The notes beneath the pieces were generated by a model that worked only from the letters and a program-made list of their open reading frames with translations, ran no database searches and was not told the DNA's origin. Both the position numbers and the translations under genes were made by a program. DNA of 45,928 nucleotides from a virus: the IMG/VR virus record IMGVR_UViG_3300009102_000003, positions 1-45,928 of that record. The stretch is one strand, 5' to 3'. Within the stretch, counting starts at the first letter, position 1. Every line of letters begins with the position of its first letter. Shown piece by piece: positions 7,536 through 15,932 of the stretch.

Positions 7536-8409
7536 GAAACGAACGATCAAGAAGCGGAAGTACTTGCGCGGGGTCAAGAATGTAAAGCCCGCGACCAAAC
7601 GAACGGTCAAGAGGCCAAAGAGAAAAGGAACAGTCTCGCGGGCAAGGATTGTTAAGGCTATAAAGTCTGTTAAAGCTGCGAGGATGGCTCCTAGGAAGAA
7701 AGCCAAGATAGTTTTGTGGGACCTAGAAACCACGAACCTCAAGGGTAACTATGGCTACATCCTGTGCGGAGCAACGAAGCTAGTAGGTCAGCCGAAGATC
7801 AAATGCTGGAGCATAGCAGACTCTTCTACTTTCAATGATGATCCGACCAATGACAAGGAGATCTGTAAAGCGATCTTGGAGTCCTTGGAAGATGCGGATA
7901 TGTGGGTAGCCCATTTTGGTAAGTGGTTCGACCGACCTATGATGAACACTAGACTTTTGGGTCATGGTCTTCCTCCACTTCCACCTATCCCTCTAATAGA
8001 TACGTGGAAGATTGCCAAGGACAATCTCAGGCTCAACTCAAACAGGTTAGCGACAATCGCTGCTTGGGCTGGGTTAGAAGAGAAGACTCCGCTCAGTGGT
8101 CCTATCTGGATCAAGGCGATGGCTGGACATAGGCCATCTATCAAGTATGTAATCAAGCACTGCAAGCAAGACGTGGTAGTTCTAGAGCAGGTATATGAGA
8201 AGATCAAGTGCCTCTCCACTACGCATCCAAACGTCAACCTTGTGGATGGCAGGGACGATGCCTGCCCTATCTGTGGAGCACAGAATCTCCAAAAGCGAGG
8301 ATTCCAGTTTGCTCGCACAAGGCTGTATCAGCGGTATCAGTGTCAGAAGTGTGGGGGCTGGAGTCGGTCTTCCGCTGCTGAGAAGTACCCGAAGTTAACT
8401 ATCCGTTAA
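7528..8409 (+). CDS. DEDDy 3'-5' exonuclease (RNase H-like) with C-terminal zinc ribbon
   Basis: A 293-residue protein in three parts. Residues 1-58 are very basic (KKRTIKKRK, KRPKRKG), probably a nucleic-acid tether. Residues 60-235 form a DnaQ/YprB-like exonuclease: D65-x-E67 (WDLETT), AHFGKWFD, and YVIKHCKQD with the Y-x4-D spacing of DEDDy enzymes. The C-terminus has two CxxC pairs (CPICG, CQKCG) of a zinc ribbon with an aromatic basic face. It overlaps the nuclease gene by eight bases. Likely proofreading-type or end-trimming exonuclease; RNA as substrate cannot be excluded. Confidence 0.78.
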   Translation: MAKKRTIKKRKYLRGVKNVKPATKRTVKRPKRKGTVSRARIVKAIKSVKAARMAPRKKAKIVLWDLETTNLKGNYGYILCGATKLVGQPKIKCWSIADSSTFNDDPTNDKEICKAILESLEDADMWVAHFGKWFDRPMMNTRLLGHGLPPLPPIPLIDTWKIAKDNLRLNSNRLATIAAWAGLEEKTPLSGPIWIKAMAGHRPSIKYVIKHCKQDVVVLEQVYEKIKCLSTTHPNVNLVDGRDDACPICGAQNLQKRGFQFARTRLYQRYQCQKCGGWSRSSAAEKYPKLTIR

Positions 8410-8419
8410 GGAGGATTGT

Positions 8420-8881
8420 TTGATAGTTACATATAAGAATAAACCCTTCGTCTACCTGGCGGGGCCAGTAGAGTATGGTGGGGATACGTGGAGAGAACGA
8501 GCTGGAAAATTCTTATTGAAGCTGGGATTCATTCCTATTGATCCCCTCAGGAATGAAAAGATTACGAAGAAGGGTAAGCATCTAGAGTCAAGTATTTCTG
8601 ATGAGGCCATAGTTGGCCGTAATAAATATGATCTTCATAGGTGTCGTATCTCTGGTGGGTTTGCTATAATGAACCTGAGCACAACCAAAGATGGAAGACG
8701 ACCAATAGGAACATTGTTTGAGCTTGAATGGTGTGCTGAAAGGGACGTACCAGTGGTAGCAATTTTAGGTAAGGACTGTGATCCAAACATTAGAACACAT
8801 CCATGGATCGTATCTCAGGTTATCTATAAGGCTACTTCTGTTACGGATGCTTTGAACTTCATCGAAAACTATATGGTTTGA
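8420..8881 (+). CDS. nucleoside 2-deoxyribosyltransferase-like protein (first copy)
   Basis: A 153-residue Rossmann-like protein. It opens with a VYLAGPVEY strand and glycine turn, has a mid-region helix with NKYDLHRC before a hydrophobic strand (GFAIMNLS), and a GTLFELEWC helix whose glutamate sits where the nucleophilic Glu of deoxyribosyltransferases lies. The start is TTG with GGAGG five bases upstream; no ATG fits the conserved first strand. Family members swap or hydrolyse bases on deoxynucleosides or nucleotides. Paired with a second, divergent copy and ThyX, so a role in deoxynucleotide supply or modification is likely. Confidence 0.65.
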   Translation: MIVTYKNKPFVYLAGPVEYGGDTWRERAGKFLLKLGFIPIDPLRNEKITKKGKHLESSISDEAIVGRNKYDLHRCRISGGFAIMNLSTTKDGRRPIGTLFELEWCAERDVPVVAILGKDCDPNIRTHPWIVSQVIYKATSVTDALNFIENYMV

Positions 8882-8882
8882 T

Positions 8883-9314
8883 ATGCTCGTTTACTTGATT
8901 GGCAGCTTACGCAACCCAGAAATTATACCAATTGGCGTTAAGCTACGAGAAGCTGATCTTGAGGTGTTCGATGACTGGATTGCCCCTGGCCCTGAGGCAG
9001 ATGATTGGTGGAAGAAGTATGAGGAAGCCAGGGGCAGAACGTATAAGGAAGCCTTGAAGGGTTGGGCTGCCACCCATGTCTATCAGTTTGACAAGCATCA
9101 CTTAGATAGATCTGATATAGCTCTTCTAGCTTTACCTGCTGGTAAGTCTGCTCATTTAGAGCTAGGCTATATGCTAGGCAAAGGTAAGAAAGGCTACGTT
9201 CTATTTCCAGAGGTTAGTGAAGAAGATCAAAGATGGGACGTGATGTACCAATTTGCCACTGGGATCTTTTTCAATTTAGATGAGCTCATTGTGGAGCTGA
9301 AAAGTATACAATGA
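8883..9314 (+). CDS. nucleoside 2-deoxyribosyltransferase-like protein (second copy)
   Basis: A 143-residue protein starting one base after the previous stop. It has the opening strand VYLIGSLRNP, a conserved WIAPGPEADDWW loop, the HHLDRSDIALLALPAG strand and the SAHLELGYMLGKGK helix, where the glutamate is the expected active-site residue. The layout matches the N-deoxyribosyltransferase-like superfamily but residues differ strongly from its neighbour, so the pair probably act on different substrates or form a hetero-oligomer. Confidence 0.65.
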   Translation: MLVYLIGSLRNPEIIPIGVKLREADLEVFDDWIAPGPEADDWWKKYEEARGRTYKEALKGWAATHVYQFDKHHLDRSDIALLALPAGKSAHLELGYMLGKGKKGYVLFPEVSEEDQRWDVMYQFATGIFFNLDELIVELKSIQ

Positions 9315-9931
9315 AGACCGCTCTGATCTGGATTACTCCTGAAGCTGAAAAGAAGATTCTCTATATTGGCAGGGTTTCCAATCCGCAGAATCAGGAGAGC
9401 AAGAACACAGGACTCATCAGATACCTAATCAGGAACCAGCACTGGTCTCCCTTTGAAATGGCTAATGCTTGTTTTGAGATTGTGACTAGCCGGTCCATCA
9501 CAGCACAGATTGTTAGACATAGAAGTTTTAGCTTCCAAGAGTTTTCCCAAAGGTATTCCAAGGCCTCTGGATATGAGAAGTATGAAGCTAGGAGACAAGA
9601 TAAGTCTAACAGGCAGAGTAGCATAGATGATCTTGATGAGGGGACAAAAACAGATTTTAATTTAGCCCAAGAGTACTTGTGGAATTATTCAAATTCGCTA
9701 TACTGCAAGGCACTAGAGGACGGCATAGCTAAAGAGCAGGCCAGGTTTCTACTTCCAATGTCTACCACTAGCAGACTATACATGAATGGTACAATCCGTT
9801 CATGGATGCACTATATCAATCTGCGAACTGGAAATGGTACACAAAAGGAACACGTAGATATAGCTTACTCGATACGAGATCAGCTTGTAAAAGAACTACC
9901 AGTAATAGCGGAGGCTTTAGAGTGGAAGTAA
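9311..9931 (+). CDS. thyX: flavin-dependent thymidylate synthase ThyX
   Basis: A 206-residue ThyX with the diagnostic RHRSFSFQEFSQRYS segment (family motif RHRxxSxNExSxRY, with Q for N). It also has a QARFLLPMSTTS segment and a late HYINLRTGNGTQKEH segment, which hold the FAD and dUMP contacts in the family. It converts dUMP to dTMP using methylene-tetrahydrofolate and FAD/NADPH. It overlaps its upstream neighbour by four bases and the DUF3310 gene by ten. It belongs to the phage nucleotide-supply block. Confidence 0.93.
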   Translation: MKTALIWITPEAEKKILYIGRVSNPQNQESKNTGLIRYLIRNQHWSPFEMANACFEIVTSRSITAQIVRHRSFSFQEFSQRYSKASGYEKYEARRQDKSNRQSSIDDLDEGTKTDFNLAQEYLWNYSNSLYCKALEDGIAKEQARFLLPMSTTSRLYMNGTIRSWMHYINLRTGNGTQKEHVDIAYSIRDQLVKELPVIAEALEWK

Positions 9932-10206
9932 AAGTAGAGGATATGGATGATGAAGAGTTCTTCACACATAAACGTGTCCAGAAATATGAGCATATAGATC
10001 ATCCTCCGCACTACACTAAGGGCGGGATCGAAACCTTAGACTTTATTGAAGCTAAGGACTTGAATTACCATAGAGGGAATGTTGTCAAGTACCTTGTTAG
10101 AGCAGGGCATAAGCCGAGCACTCCTGAGATAGAAGATTTGAGGAAGGCCAGATTCTATCTCAACAGAGAGATCGAGATGATGGAGAAAAAGCTTGCCGTT
10201 CGTTAA
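9922..10206 (+). CDS. DUF3310 family protein
   Basis: A 94-residue protein with the DUF3310 pattern: HPPHYTKGGIETLDFIEA, a GNVVKYLVRAG helix, and DLRKARFYLNREIE. I chose the GTG at 9922 because GGAGG lies seven bases upstream; ATG 9943 is the alternative. The family is common beside phage nucleotide metabolism and is often labelled nucleotide kinase without direct proof. Overlaps thyX by ten bases and the glycosyltransferase gene by 14. Confidence 0.8.
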   Translation: MEVKVEDMDDEEFFTHKRVQKYEHIDHPPHYTKGGIETLDFIEAKDLNYHRGNVVKYLVRAGHKPSTPEIEDLRKARFYLNREIEMMEKKLAVR

Positions 10207-13200
10207 GCAAGATGACGGGACACTCGTATGGGTGGACCCTACTGCTGCTAATGTAAAGGTCGTAGAGGCTGAAATCTCTGAGGCTCTGTTCGGTAAGCCC
10301 AATGTTACGTACCAGGAGAAGGTTAAGGCGCAACAAGAAGAACAAACCAAGGACCCCAGACCTCTTTTCACAGGGTCCAATAACTCTATCAATACCGCCC
10401 TCGCTAATATTGCTAGTCAAGGGGTCCAGCCTGTAGACATTATCCTTCCCATCTATGGCTCTATCCATATCGCATCTAAATGTATAGATGCAGTACTTCG
10501 TAGGACTAACTGGCCTTACAATCTAATCATAGTTGACGATGCCTCCGACTCTCCCACCAGAGAGTACCTCAAGACCAGGAAGTTTCCTGATAATGTGCGG
10601 GTTATATTCAACAACAAGAACAGAGGGTTTGCTGCCACTGTAAACCGAGGGATGAAAGAGAGCAAGAACCCCTACATCTGCTTCCTGAACTCAGATGTTC
10701 TCGTCACTCCCAATTGGCTTACGAAGATGGTCATGGCTTTGGAGTCCAATCCGAAGAACCAGATCATTAATCCTATCACTAACAACACCGCTCTAATCAA
10801 TGTTGATATGCAACAGGGACATTCCTACCTGGATATGAACCGAGCCCTGGAGGCTACTACTCAGCGTAGTTATCCTGAAGTCATGCCTACTGGATTTTGC
10901 TTCCTGTTCAAACGAGAGTTGATCTGGAAGATTGGCTTTCTAGATGAGGCTTACAAGAACTATGGTGAAGAGACTGACTACTGGATGAAGGTGATTACCT
11001 ATCTAGAGAATGGCTACTACATGAAGTATAGGGCTGCTCTTGCGGATGATACCTACCTTTTCCATGAGCGCGGCTCATCCTTCGGAGCTATGGGTGAATA
11101 CGCCCATCTTAGTCTTAGGCGTGGGTCCAATGATAGGTTCCATAGAGTCTGGCCACAATACGCTCAATGGATCAAGGGACATAATGCTAACAAAACTATG
11201 GCACCATTCAGAGCACCCTTTCCTGAGAAGATCATTACGAATAGGGACTCTGACTACAAGATTTGTTGGGTGGTTCGATCTGCTGCTATGTGCGGAGGGA
11301 TGAAGTACATAACAGATGTTGTCAATGAAATTAATGAGAGAGGTGGAGATGCTAAGATTGCCTTAGTTCATCGTAAGAAGGGCACCCCTGTAACAACCCT
11401 TACAGAGCTCCGCACTGCTCCAATTATATTTGACTCAGATAATGACTTTGAAAAGAACTTCTCCAGGCGGGTTTTCAAGAGTGGCATAGTCGTTGCAGCT
11501 ATCTCTGAAACTGCCTACCTAGTGAGTAAGATCTGCCAGAACAATTCTAGATTGGTTGGAGTCAATCACGTTCAATCATACGATCCAGCTATCGCTCCTG
11601 ATGCTAACACTAAAGCTATAGCGCATAAATCCTATGAACTGCTACCTCATACAATTGTGAATTCTAAGCAGATAGAACAGATACTAAAGAAAGACCATAA
11701 GGTTTCTCCTATGGCAACCATTTCTCCTGGTGTGGATAGGATGCTGTTCTACCCGCGTGGTAGAGAGCAGGGAGATGATAGACCTACCATTCTGCTGTCC
11801 CTGAATAGGGCGTATCCTTTCAAGGGAGCTGATAGAGGAGTTGCGTTAGCCAAGGAGATATGGATGCTATTCTCCAAAGCCGGGGTAGACATTCGTATCA
11901 TGGCGTATGGAGTTGAGGTAGTCCCCACAGCTCCATTCATTATCTGTCAGGGTCCTGTGAGCCAAGTCAGACTGGCCAATCTTCTTTCAACAGAAGTCGA
12001 TATCTTTGTAGATCCTTCCTCGTATCATTCCTATGGCCTTCCTGCCCTAGAGGCAATGGCTTCTGGTGTCCCTGTCGTTAGCTGGGATAACGGAGGGATT
12101 GGTGAGTTTGGGAAGGATGGCGAGAACTGTAGGATCTTTGCTAATGACAAATCTCCTAAGGAAGTCGCTCAGGGAATTTTTGATCTCTTGTCAGATGCAG
12201 AGCTACGAGAGAAGCTGGCTAGGAATGCTCTTACCAAGACTGTTCCAGACCATGATAGAGCTACATCGGTCCATGAGTTCATCTCTACGCTGGAGACTGG
12301 ACTAAAGCTTTCCTATCCCAAGCGAAAGATAGTATTCATCACACCCCATCTTAGGAAGTACGGTGGGCCAACTACTATCATCAAGGCTGCCAATGAGCTA
12401 GCCAAGCGGGGACATGACGTATCCATCAGCGTTATCTACACAGATATTAATCCTGATGTGTCACTTCAGAGTAAGGTCCCCATCAATGTAGACATTCAAA
12501 ACATCCCGGCCTGTGACGTTCTCTTTGTCAATTCAGACAACCCGGACAGCAAGTTCTTCTCTAATCTCCCTCAAGCCAAGCATAAGATTCTTTACAAGCT
12601 TTCTCATAATCCTAGGTTTCAAGATCTTGAGACCGCTTCTCTGAAAGAGAAGTGGAGCAAGATCGTTACCACCTCGGACTGGCTTGCTGAAGCCTGCAAG
12701 AACCCACAGAAGGGTTGGAAGCATCCCTCCCGAGAAGCCGAGAGGGTTGGCTGGTTTCACTATGCACACGGAACTTTCAATTGTCATCCAACAAAAAGAC
12801 AGTATGGATCAAAGGCTACTTCAATTATCATATCGACTCTTATCCATCATCATGAGCTCAAGGGAACAAAAGAAGTTATTGCTGTACTGGATAAGCTGCG
12901 AAGAAAGTATACCATGGAGGTCGTTGGAATAGGCGAAGTTCCACCTGACAAGGTAAAGCATCCTGATTGGCTAACTTATGTCTATGCTCCAAGTCGAGCC
13001 AAGATGGCAGATATCTTCAGGCAGACAGACATTTGGGTAGGAGCAAGTAGGACTGAAGGGTTGGGAAGGCTTGGCCTAGAATCTATGAGTGCCGGAGTGG
13101 CCTGTGTACTTTCAGATACCGGCCCCGAATACGCTAAGCATGAAGAAAACTGTCTGTTGTATCCCATAGGAGATAGTGCTGCGATGGAAGCTAGCATTGA

Positions 13201-13333
13201 GCGTCTCATCGAAGATAAGGAATTGTTCAAGAAGATTGTTATCAACGCATATGAAACGGCTGACCTGTACTCAGATTCAACAGAATTCGTACAAAACTTA
13301 GAGAAGGTAATCTACGAGCTATGTCAGAAGTAA
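10193..13333 (+). CDS. three-domain glycosyltransferase (GT2-GT4-GT4)
   Basis: A 1046-residue protein. An N-terminal GT-A/GT2 domain (about 80-330) has DIILPIYGS, LIIVDDASDS and an LNSDV metal-binding motif. A middle GT-B/GT4 domain (about 360-700) has CGGMKYITD, ISPGVD and YGLPALEAMASGVPVV followed by an NGGIGE loop. A second GT-B domain (about 710-1046) has YGGPTTIIKAANELAKRGH and a C-terminal EGLGRLGLESMSAGVACV. Start is TTG with GGAGA upstream. No membrane segment is visible. It heads four consecutive glycosyltransferase genes, suggesting a phage-made glycan on DNA, virion or host surface. The acceptor is unknown. Confidence 0.88.
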   Translation: MPFVKQDDGTLVWVDPTAANVKVVEAEISEALFGKPNVTYQEKVKAQQEEQTKDPRPLFTGSNNSINTALANIASQGVQPVDIILPIYGSIHIASKCIDAVLRRTNWPYNLIIVDDASDSPTREYLKTRKFPDNVRVIFNNKNRGFAATVNRGMKESKNPYICFLNSDVLVTPNWLTKMVMALESNPKNQIINPITNNTALINVDMQQGHSYLDMNRALEATTQRSYPEVMPTGFCFLFKRELIWKIGFLDEAYKNYGEETDYWMKVITYLENGYYMKYRAALADDTYLFHERGSSFGAMGEYAHLSLRRGSNDRFHRVWPQYAQWIKGHNANKTMAPFRAPFPEKIITNRDSDYKICWVVRSAAMCGGMKYITDVVNEINERGGDAKIALVHRKKGTPVTTLTELRTAPIIFDSDNDFEKNFSRRVFKSGIVVAAISETAYLVSKICQNNSRLVGVNHVQSYDPAIAPDANTKAIAHKSYELLPHTIVNSKQIEQILKKDHKVSPMATISPGVDRMLFYPRGREQGDDRPTILLSLNRAYPFKGADRGVALAKEIWMLFSKAGVDIRIMAYGVEVVPTAPFIICQGPVSQVRLANLLSTEVDIFVDPSSYHSYGLPALEAMASGVPVVSWDNGGIGEFGKDGENCRIFANDKSPKEVAQGIFDLLSDAELREKLARNALTKTVPDHDRATSVHEFISTLETGLKLSYPKRKIVFITPHLRKYGGPTTIIKAANELAKRGHDVSISVIYTDINPDVSLQSKVPINVDIQNIPACDVLFVNSDNPDSKFFSNLPQAKHKILYKLSHNPRFQDLETASLKEKWSKIVTTSDWLAEACKNPQKGWKHPSREAERVGWFHYAHGTFNCHPTKRQYGSKATSIIISTLIHHHELKGTKEVIAVLDKLRRKYTMEVVGIGEVPPDKVKHPDWLTYVYAPSRAKMADIFRQTDIWVGASRTEGLGRLGLESMSAGVACVLSDTGPEYAKHEENCLLYPIGDSAAMEASIERLIEDKELFKKIVINAYETADLYSDSTEFVQNLEKVIYELCQK

Positions 13334-14088
13334 TCCTTGATTGGGTTCCACAAAGAGGGATAGCGGTCTGTACTTTTAACCGAGCCAAGCATCTACCAGA
13401 AATCTTGGATGCTGTTGTCAAGAGTCAGCCTAGCAATGCCAAGCTTGTCCTTTGTGATGATGGCAGCACAGATGAAACTCCTGAGATTGCTAAGCAGTTC
13501 CCTCAATTTATCTATGTCCGAGGCAAGAATCTTGGAGTCATTGCTAACAAGAATCGGGCACTCTTCTCACTTCAGAATTGTCCATTCTTAGTCATCCTAG
13601 AAGATGACCTCATTCCTACCGCACCTGGCTGGTTTGAGATCTATGAGGCTGCCTCACTAGCCACCGGGATTCACCACTTCTGTCGAGTCCAAGACAAAGA
13701 GGTTCCAGAAGCTTTCCCAGACTTTGCAGCCTTTATGGCTAAGAGAAATCTAACTCCTATCTATGGTCCCACTCCTAGGGGAGACTTAACTTTCGTCACA
13801 GCTAAGGCCGTAAATACAGTAGGTGCGTTTAATCCTAACTTCATCGGAGCTGGATACGGCCATGGTGAATGGTCAAACAGAGTTGTTAAGGCTGGTCTTA
13901 TTCCACATCCTAACAAGTGGGTGGATATCAAAGAGGCCCGAGATCTATTCATTCAAAAGGGAGATGTGGAAGGAGGCCGATGGGATCAAGATAAGAAGGA
14001 AATCAAGCAGCAGCTCAAGCGTAATAGAGCAATTCAAAAGAAGCTTAAACTAGCCAAATATCTATACTATCCTCTGGAACTATACTAA
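13321..14088 (+). CDS. GT2-type glycosyltransferase
   Basis: A 255-residue GT-A fold protein: an AVCTFNRAKHLPEILDAV start, LVLCDDGSTDETPE nucleotide-binding motif, and VILEDDLIP as the DxD-like metal site. The C-terminus is basic and helical. It overlaps the preceding glycosyltransferase by 13 bases. Likely adds one sugar in the pathway started by its neighbour; donor and acceptor unknown. Confidence 0.8.
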   Translation: MSEVILDWVPQRGIAVCTFNRAKHLPEILDAVVKSQPSNAKLVLCDDGSTDETPEIAKQFPQFIYVRGKNLGVIANKNRALFSLQNCPFLVILEDDLIPTAPGWFEIYEAASLATGIHHFCRVQDKEVPEAFPDFAAFMAKRNLTPIYGPTPRGDLTFVTAKAVNTVGAFNPNFIGAGYGHGEWSNRVVKAGLIPHPNKWVDIKEARDLFIQKGDVEGGRWDQDKKEIKQQLKRNRAIQKKLKLAKYLYYPLELY

Positions 14089-15023
14089 TGAAGATCATCC
14101 TCTCTTATCGCCGTGACATATGGCGAGACAGGGTAGTAGAATGCTATCCTACCTGCTATGGTAAGCGCCTCGTAGAGAAGGGGCATGACATAGTAGAGAT
14201 TGGAGAAGGCCACCGCATCGTCAAGTTAGACGATGTGGATGTATCTAAATGGGATTTACTTCTGGAGATCGAAAATGGTAGAGGAACAGACGGCAAGCTC
14301 AGGTTCCAACTTCAGAGTTCGACGACTTCTATCCCCTCTGCTGTGGTACTTATTGATAGCCACGGTCATCCTGATCTGCATAAAGACATTGCTGCTCTTT
14401 ACAGCCACGTATTTTTTGCTGTTCACGCTCAACGAGATCTCTTTGTTTCTCACCCATCTGCTCACTGGCTCCCTTGCACCTCTGATCCTGAGTTCTTCTT
14501 TCCTCATAATCCCGTAGGTAAGAAGCCCGGTAGCCGTAGACCAATATACAAACATCATATTCCCAAGTTCAACTGGGGCTTTTTCGGTTCTAAGACCGGG
14601 CTTTATCGTGGAGATATACTAAAGGAAGCGTGTCAGGATCTCGGAATGAGCTACGACATCAGGCAAGTTGGCAAGGCCCACAGACATAGGTGGCCTGAGA
14701 CTTGCGAAGCTATGCACGAATGCAGGTATCTCTTTAACAAGGGCCAGAAGCACGACGGACCCAACCAGCGAGTGATTGAGTCCATGGCTACGAGGCAGCT
14801 ATTGTTCAATGATATGGATGAAAGAGAGGGAATGTCTCTCCTATTTGAAGAAGGGAAACACTTCCTTGGCTATACGAATAAGACCGAGTTGGTGGAAAAG
14901 ATGATGTGGGCTTGTACTAATCCTGGTCTGGCAGAACTTATTGCTTTCAATGGCTACAACGAGGTCAGGACCAAGCACTTCGTAACCCATAGACTAGATA
15001 GGATTCTCGAAGTTGTCCGTTAA
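14088..15023 (+). CDS. CgeB/YkvP-like GT-B glycosyltransferase
   Basis: A 311-residue protein starting on the TAATG overlap. The N-terminal half resembles a Rossmann domain (KWDLLLEIENGRG, VVLIDSHGHPD, YSHVFFAVHAQRDLF). The C-terminal half has the GT-B style donor side: WGFFGSKTGLYRGDIL, a CRYLFNKG strand and a GPNQRVIESMATRQLLF helix-strand, matching the Glyco_trans_1_2/CgeB family. Third in the glycosyltransferase block. Confidence 0.75.
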   Translation: MKIILSYRRDIWRDRVVECYPTCYGKRLVEKGHDIVEIGEGHRIVKLDDVDVSKWDLLLEIENGRGTDGKLRFQLQSSTTSIPSAVVLIDSHGHPDLHKDIAALYSHVFFAVHAQRDLFVSHPSAHWLPCTSDPEFFFPHNPVGKKPGSRRPIYKHHIPKFNWGFFGSKTGLYRGDILKEACQDLGMSYDIRQVGKAHRHRWPETCEAMHECRYLFNKGQKHDGPNQRVIESMATRQLLFNDMDEREGMSLLFEEGKHFLGYTNKTELVEKMMWACTNPGLAELIAFNGYNEVRTKHFVTHRLDRILEVVR

Positions 15024-15801
15024 ACGTATACCTGATCTTGTACCTGTGATCCTTGTGATGAACGAGGAGAACTGGCTGGCCTACGTTCTAGGAGCAGTCC
15101 AGGGTAGGTTTGATCGCTATGTCATCTATGATATTGGAAGCCAAGACAGGACATGGGAGATCCTTCAGTCTTTCATCAACTCTGAAAAGAAAACCGCAGA
15201 GATGTTCTATCGTAGACTTCCCTTTGTCGATCCACTTATTCAGGGGATTTTCAGAAACTCTATGATTGCAGAAGCCAGGAGCGAGTGGTACTTCATTCTT
15301 GATGGGGATGAGATTTATAGTCAACCTGGACTAGATGCCCTTGCTGATGAAATGGTTAATATGAAAAAGCAGTATGAAGAGCATGGCAAGACGTATGGTA
15401 TCATACGTAGGGTAGAAGTTATGACTGATTTGAAAACTGCCTATGGACAAAACTTAGACTTAAAACATCATAGAGTTTACCATAGGGATATGATTTGGAC
15501 TGGGACTCATCCAGGCGAGATACCTTTCGTTGAACAGAAGAAAAGGAATGAGCACTGGTTCTCTAAGGATATTATATGTTACCATTTTCATAATTGCAAG
15601 AGGTCACGCTTAGACGAAAACGTACCTAAGCGTATCTCTAGGAGATTAAAGGCTACGTACCATAGAGGTGAAGCTACTCCCATTGAGATCTTTGAGAAGC
15701 TTCCTGTTCTACGGCATCGCTATGAAAACTTTCCCGTAGCCCCTGAACTACAAGCGTTATGGTTAGATGCAAGTGCGGAACGTGGACAGACGCCGGAATA
15801 A
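15013..15801 (+). CDS. GT2-like glycosyltransferase
   Basis: A 262-residue GT-A fold protein. It has LVPVILVMNEENWLAYVLGA at the start, YDIGSQDRTWEIL at the base-binding position, and WYFILDGDEIYSQPGL with the DxD-type D-G-D-E site. The HTGEIPF-like region here reads HPGEIPF. Start is TTG overlapping the previous stop by 11 bases. Fourth enzyme of the block; the small gene at 15759 begins inside its end. Confidence 0.75.
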   Translation: MSVKRIPDLVPVILVMNEENWLAYVLGAVQGRFDRYVIYDIGSQDRTWEILQSFINSEKKTAEMFYRRLPFVDPLIQGIFRNSMIAEARSEWYFILDGDEIYSQPGLDALADEMVNMKKQYEEHGKTYGIIRRVEVMTDLKTAYGQNLDLKHHRVYHRDMIWTGTHPGEIPFVEQKKRNEHWFSKDIICYHFHNCKRSRLDENVPKRISRRLKATYHRGEATPIEIFEKLPVLRHRYENFPVAPELQALWLDASAERGQTPE

Positions 15802-15932
15802 CCTGCACCCTATGCAGGATAAGCGCACCTATAGTTCCTGTGGGGAATAACCAAGATGAGCCAGAGGATGCCCCGGCTACTGATGAAGTCTTAAATGAGG
15901 TTACTGAAGAAGAACTTGAAACGGAAGATTAA
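15759..15932 (+). CDS. small zinc-knuckle protein with acidic tail, 57 residues
   Basis: A short ORF beginning inside the end of the last glycosyltransferase gene (43-base overlap, different frame). It opens M-V-R-C-K-C-G and follows with C-T-L-C, a CxC/CxxC pair typical of a tiny zinc ribbon. It then runs into a highly acidic tail (DEPEDAP, EEELETED) that ends at the tip of the operon. Codon-level conservation cannot be tested here, but the two cysteine pairs and coherent acidic tail argue against chance. Its stop overlaps the stop of the opposing - strand gene. No close family recognised. Confidence 0.6.
   Translation: MVRCKCGTWTDAGITCTLCRISAPIVPVGNNQDEPEDAPATDEVLNEVTEEELETED

Noticed and set aside
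9802-10206. Longer version of the DUF3310 ORF starting inside thyX
   Set aside because: The extra 40 residues lie in the thyX frame region and lack the family pattern; GTG 9922 has a good ribosome site.
15802-15818. Six-bp hairpin after the last glycosyltransferase stop
   Set aside because: It lies within the small zinc-knuckle coding frame, is short and has no U-run, so it is not called a terminator.
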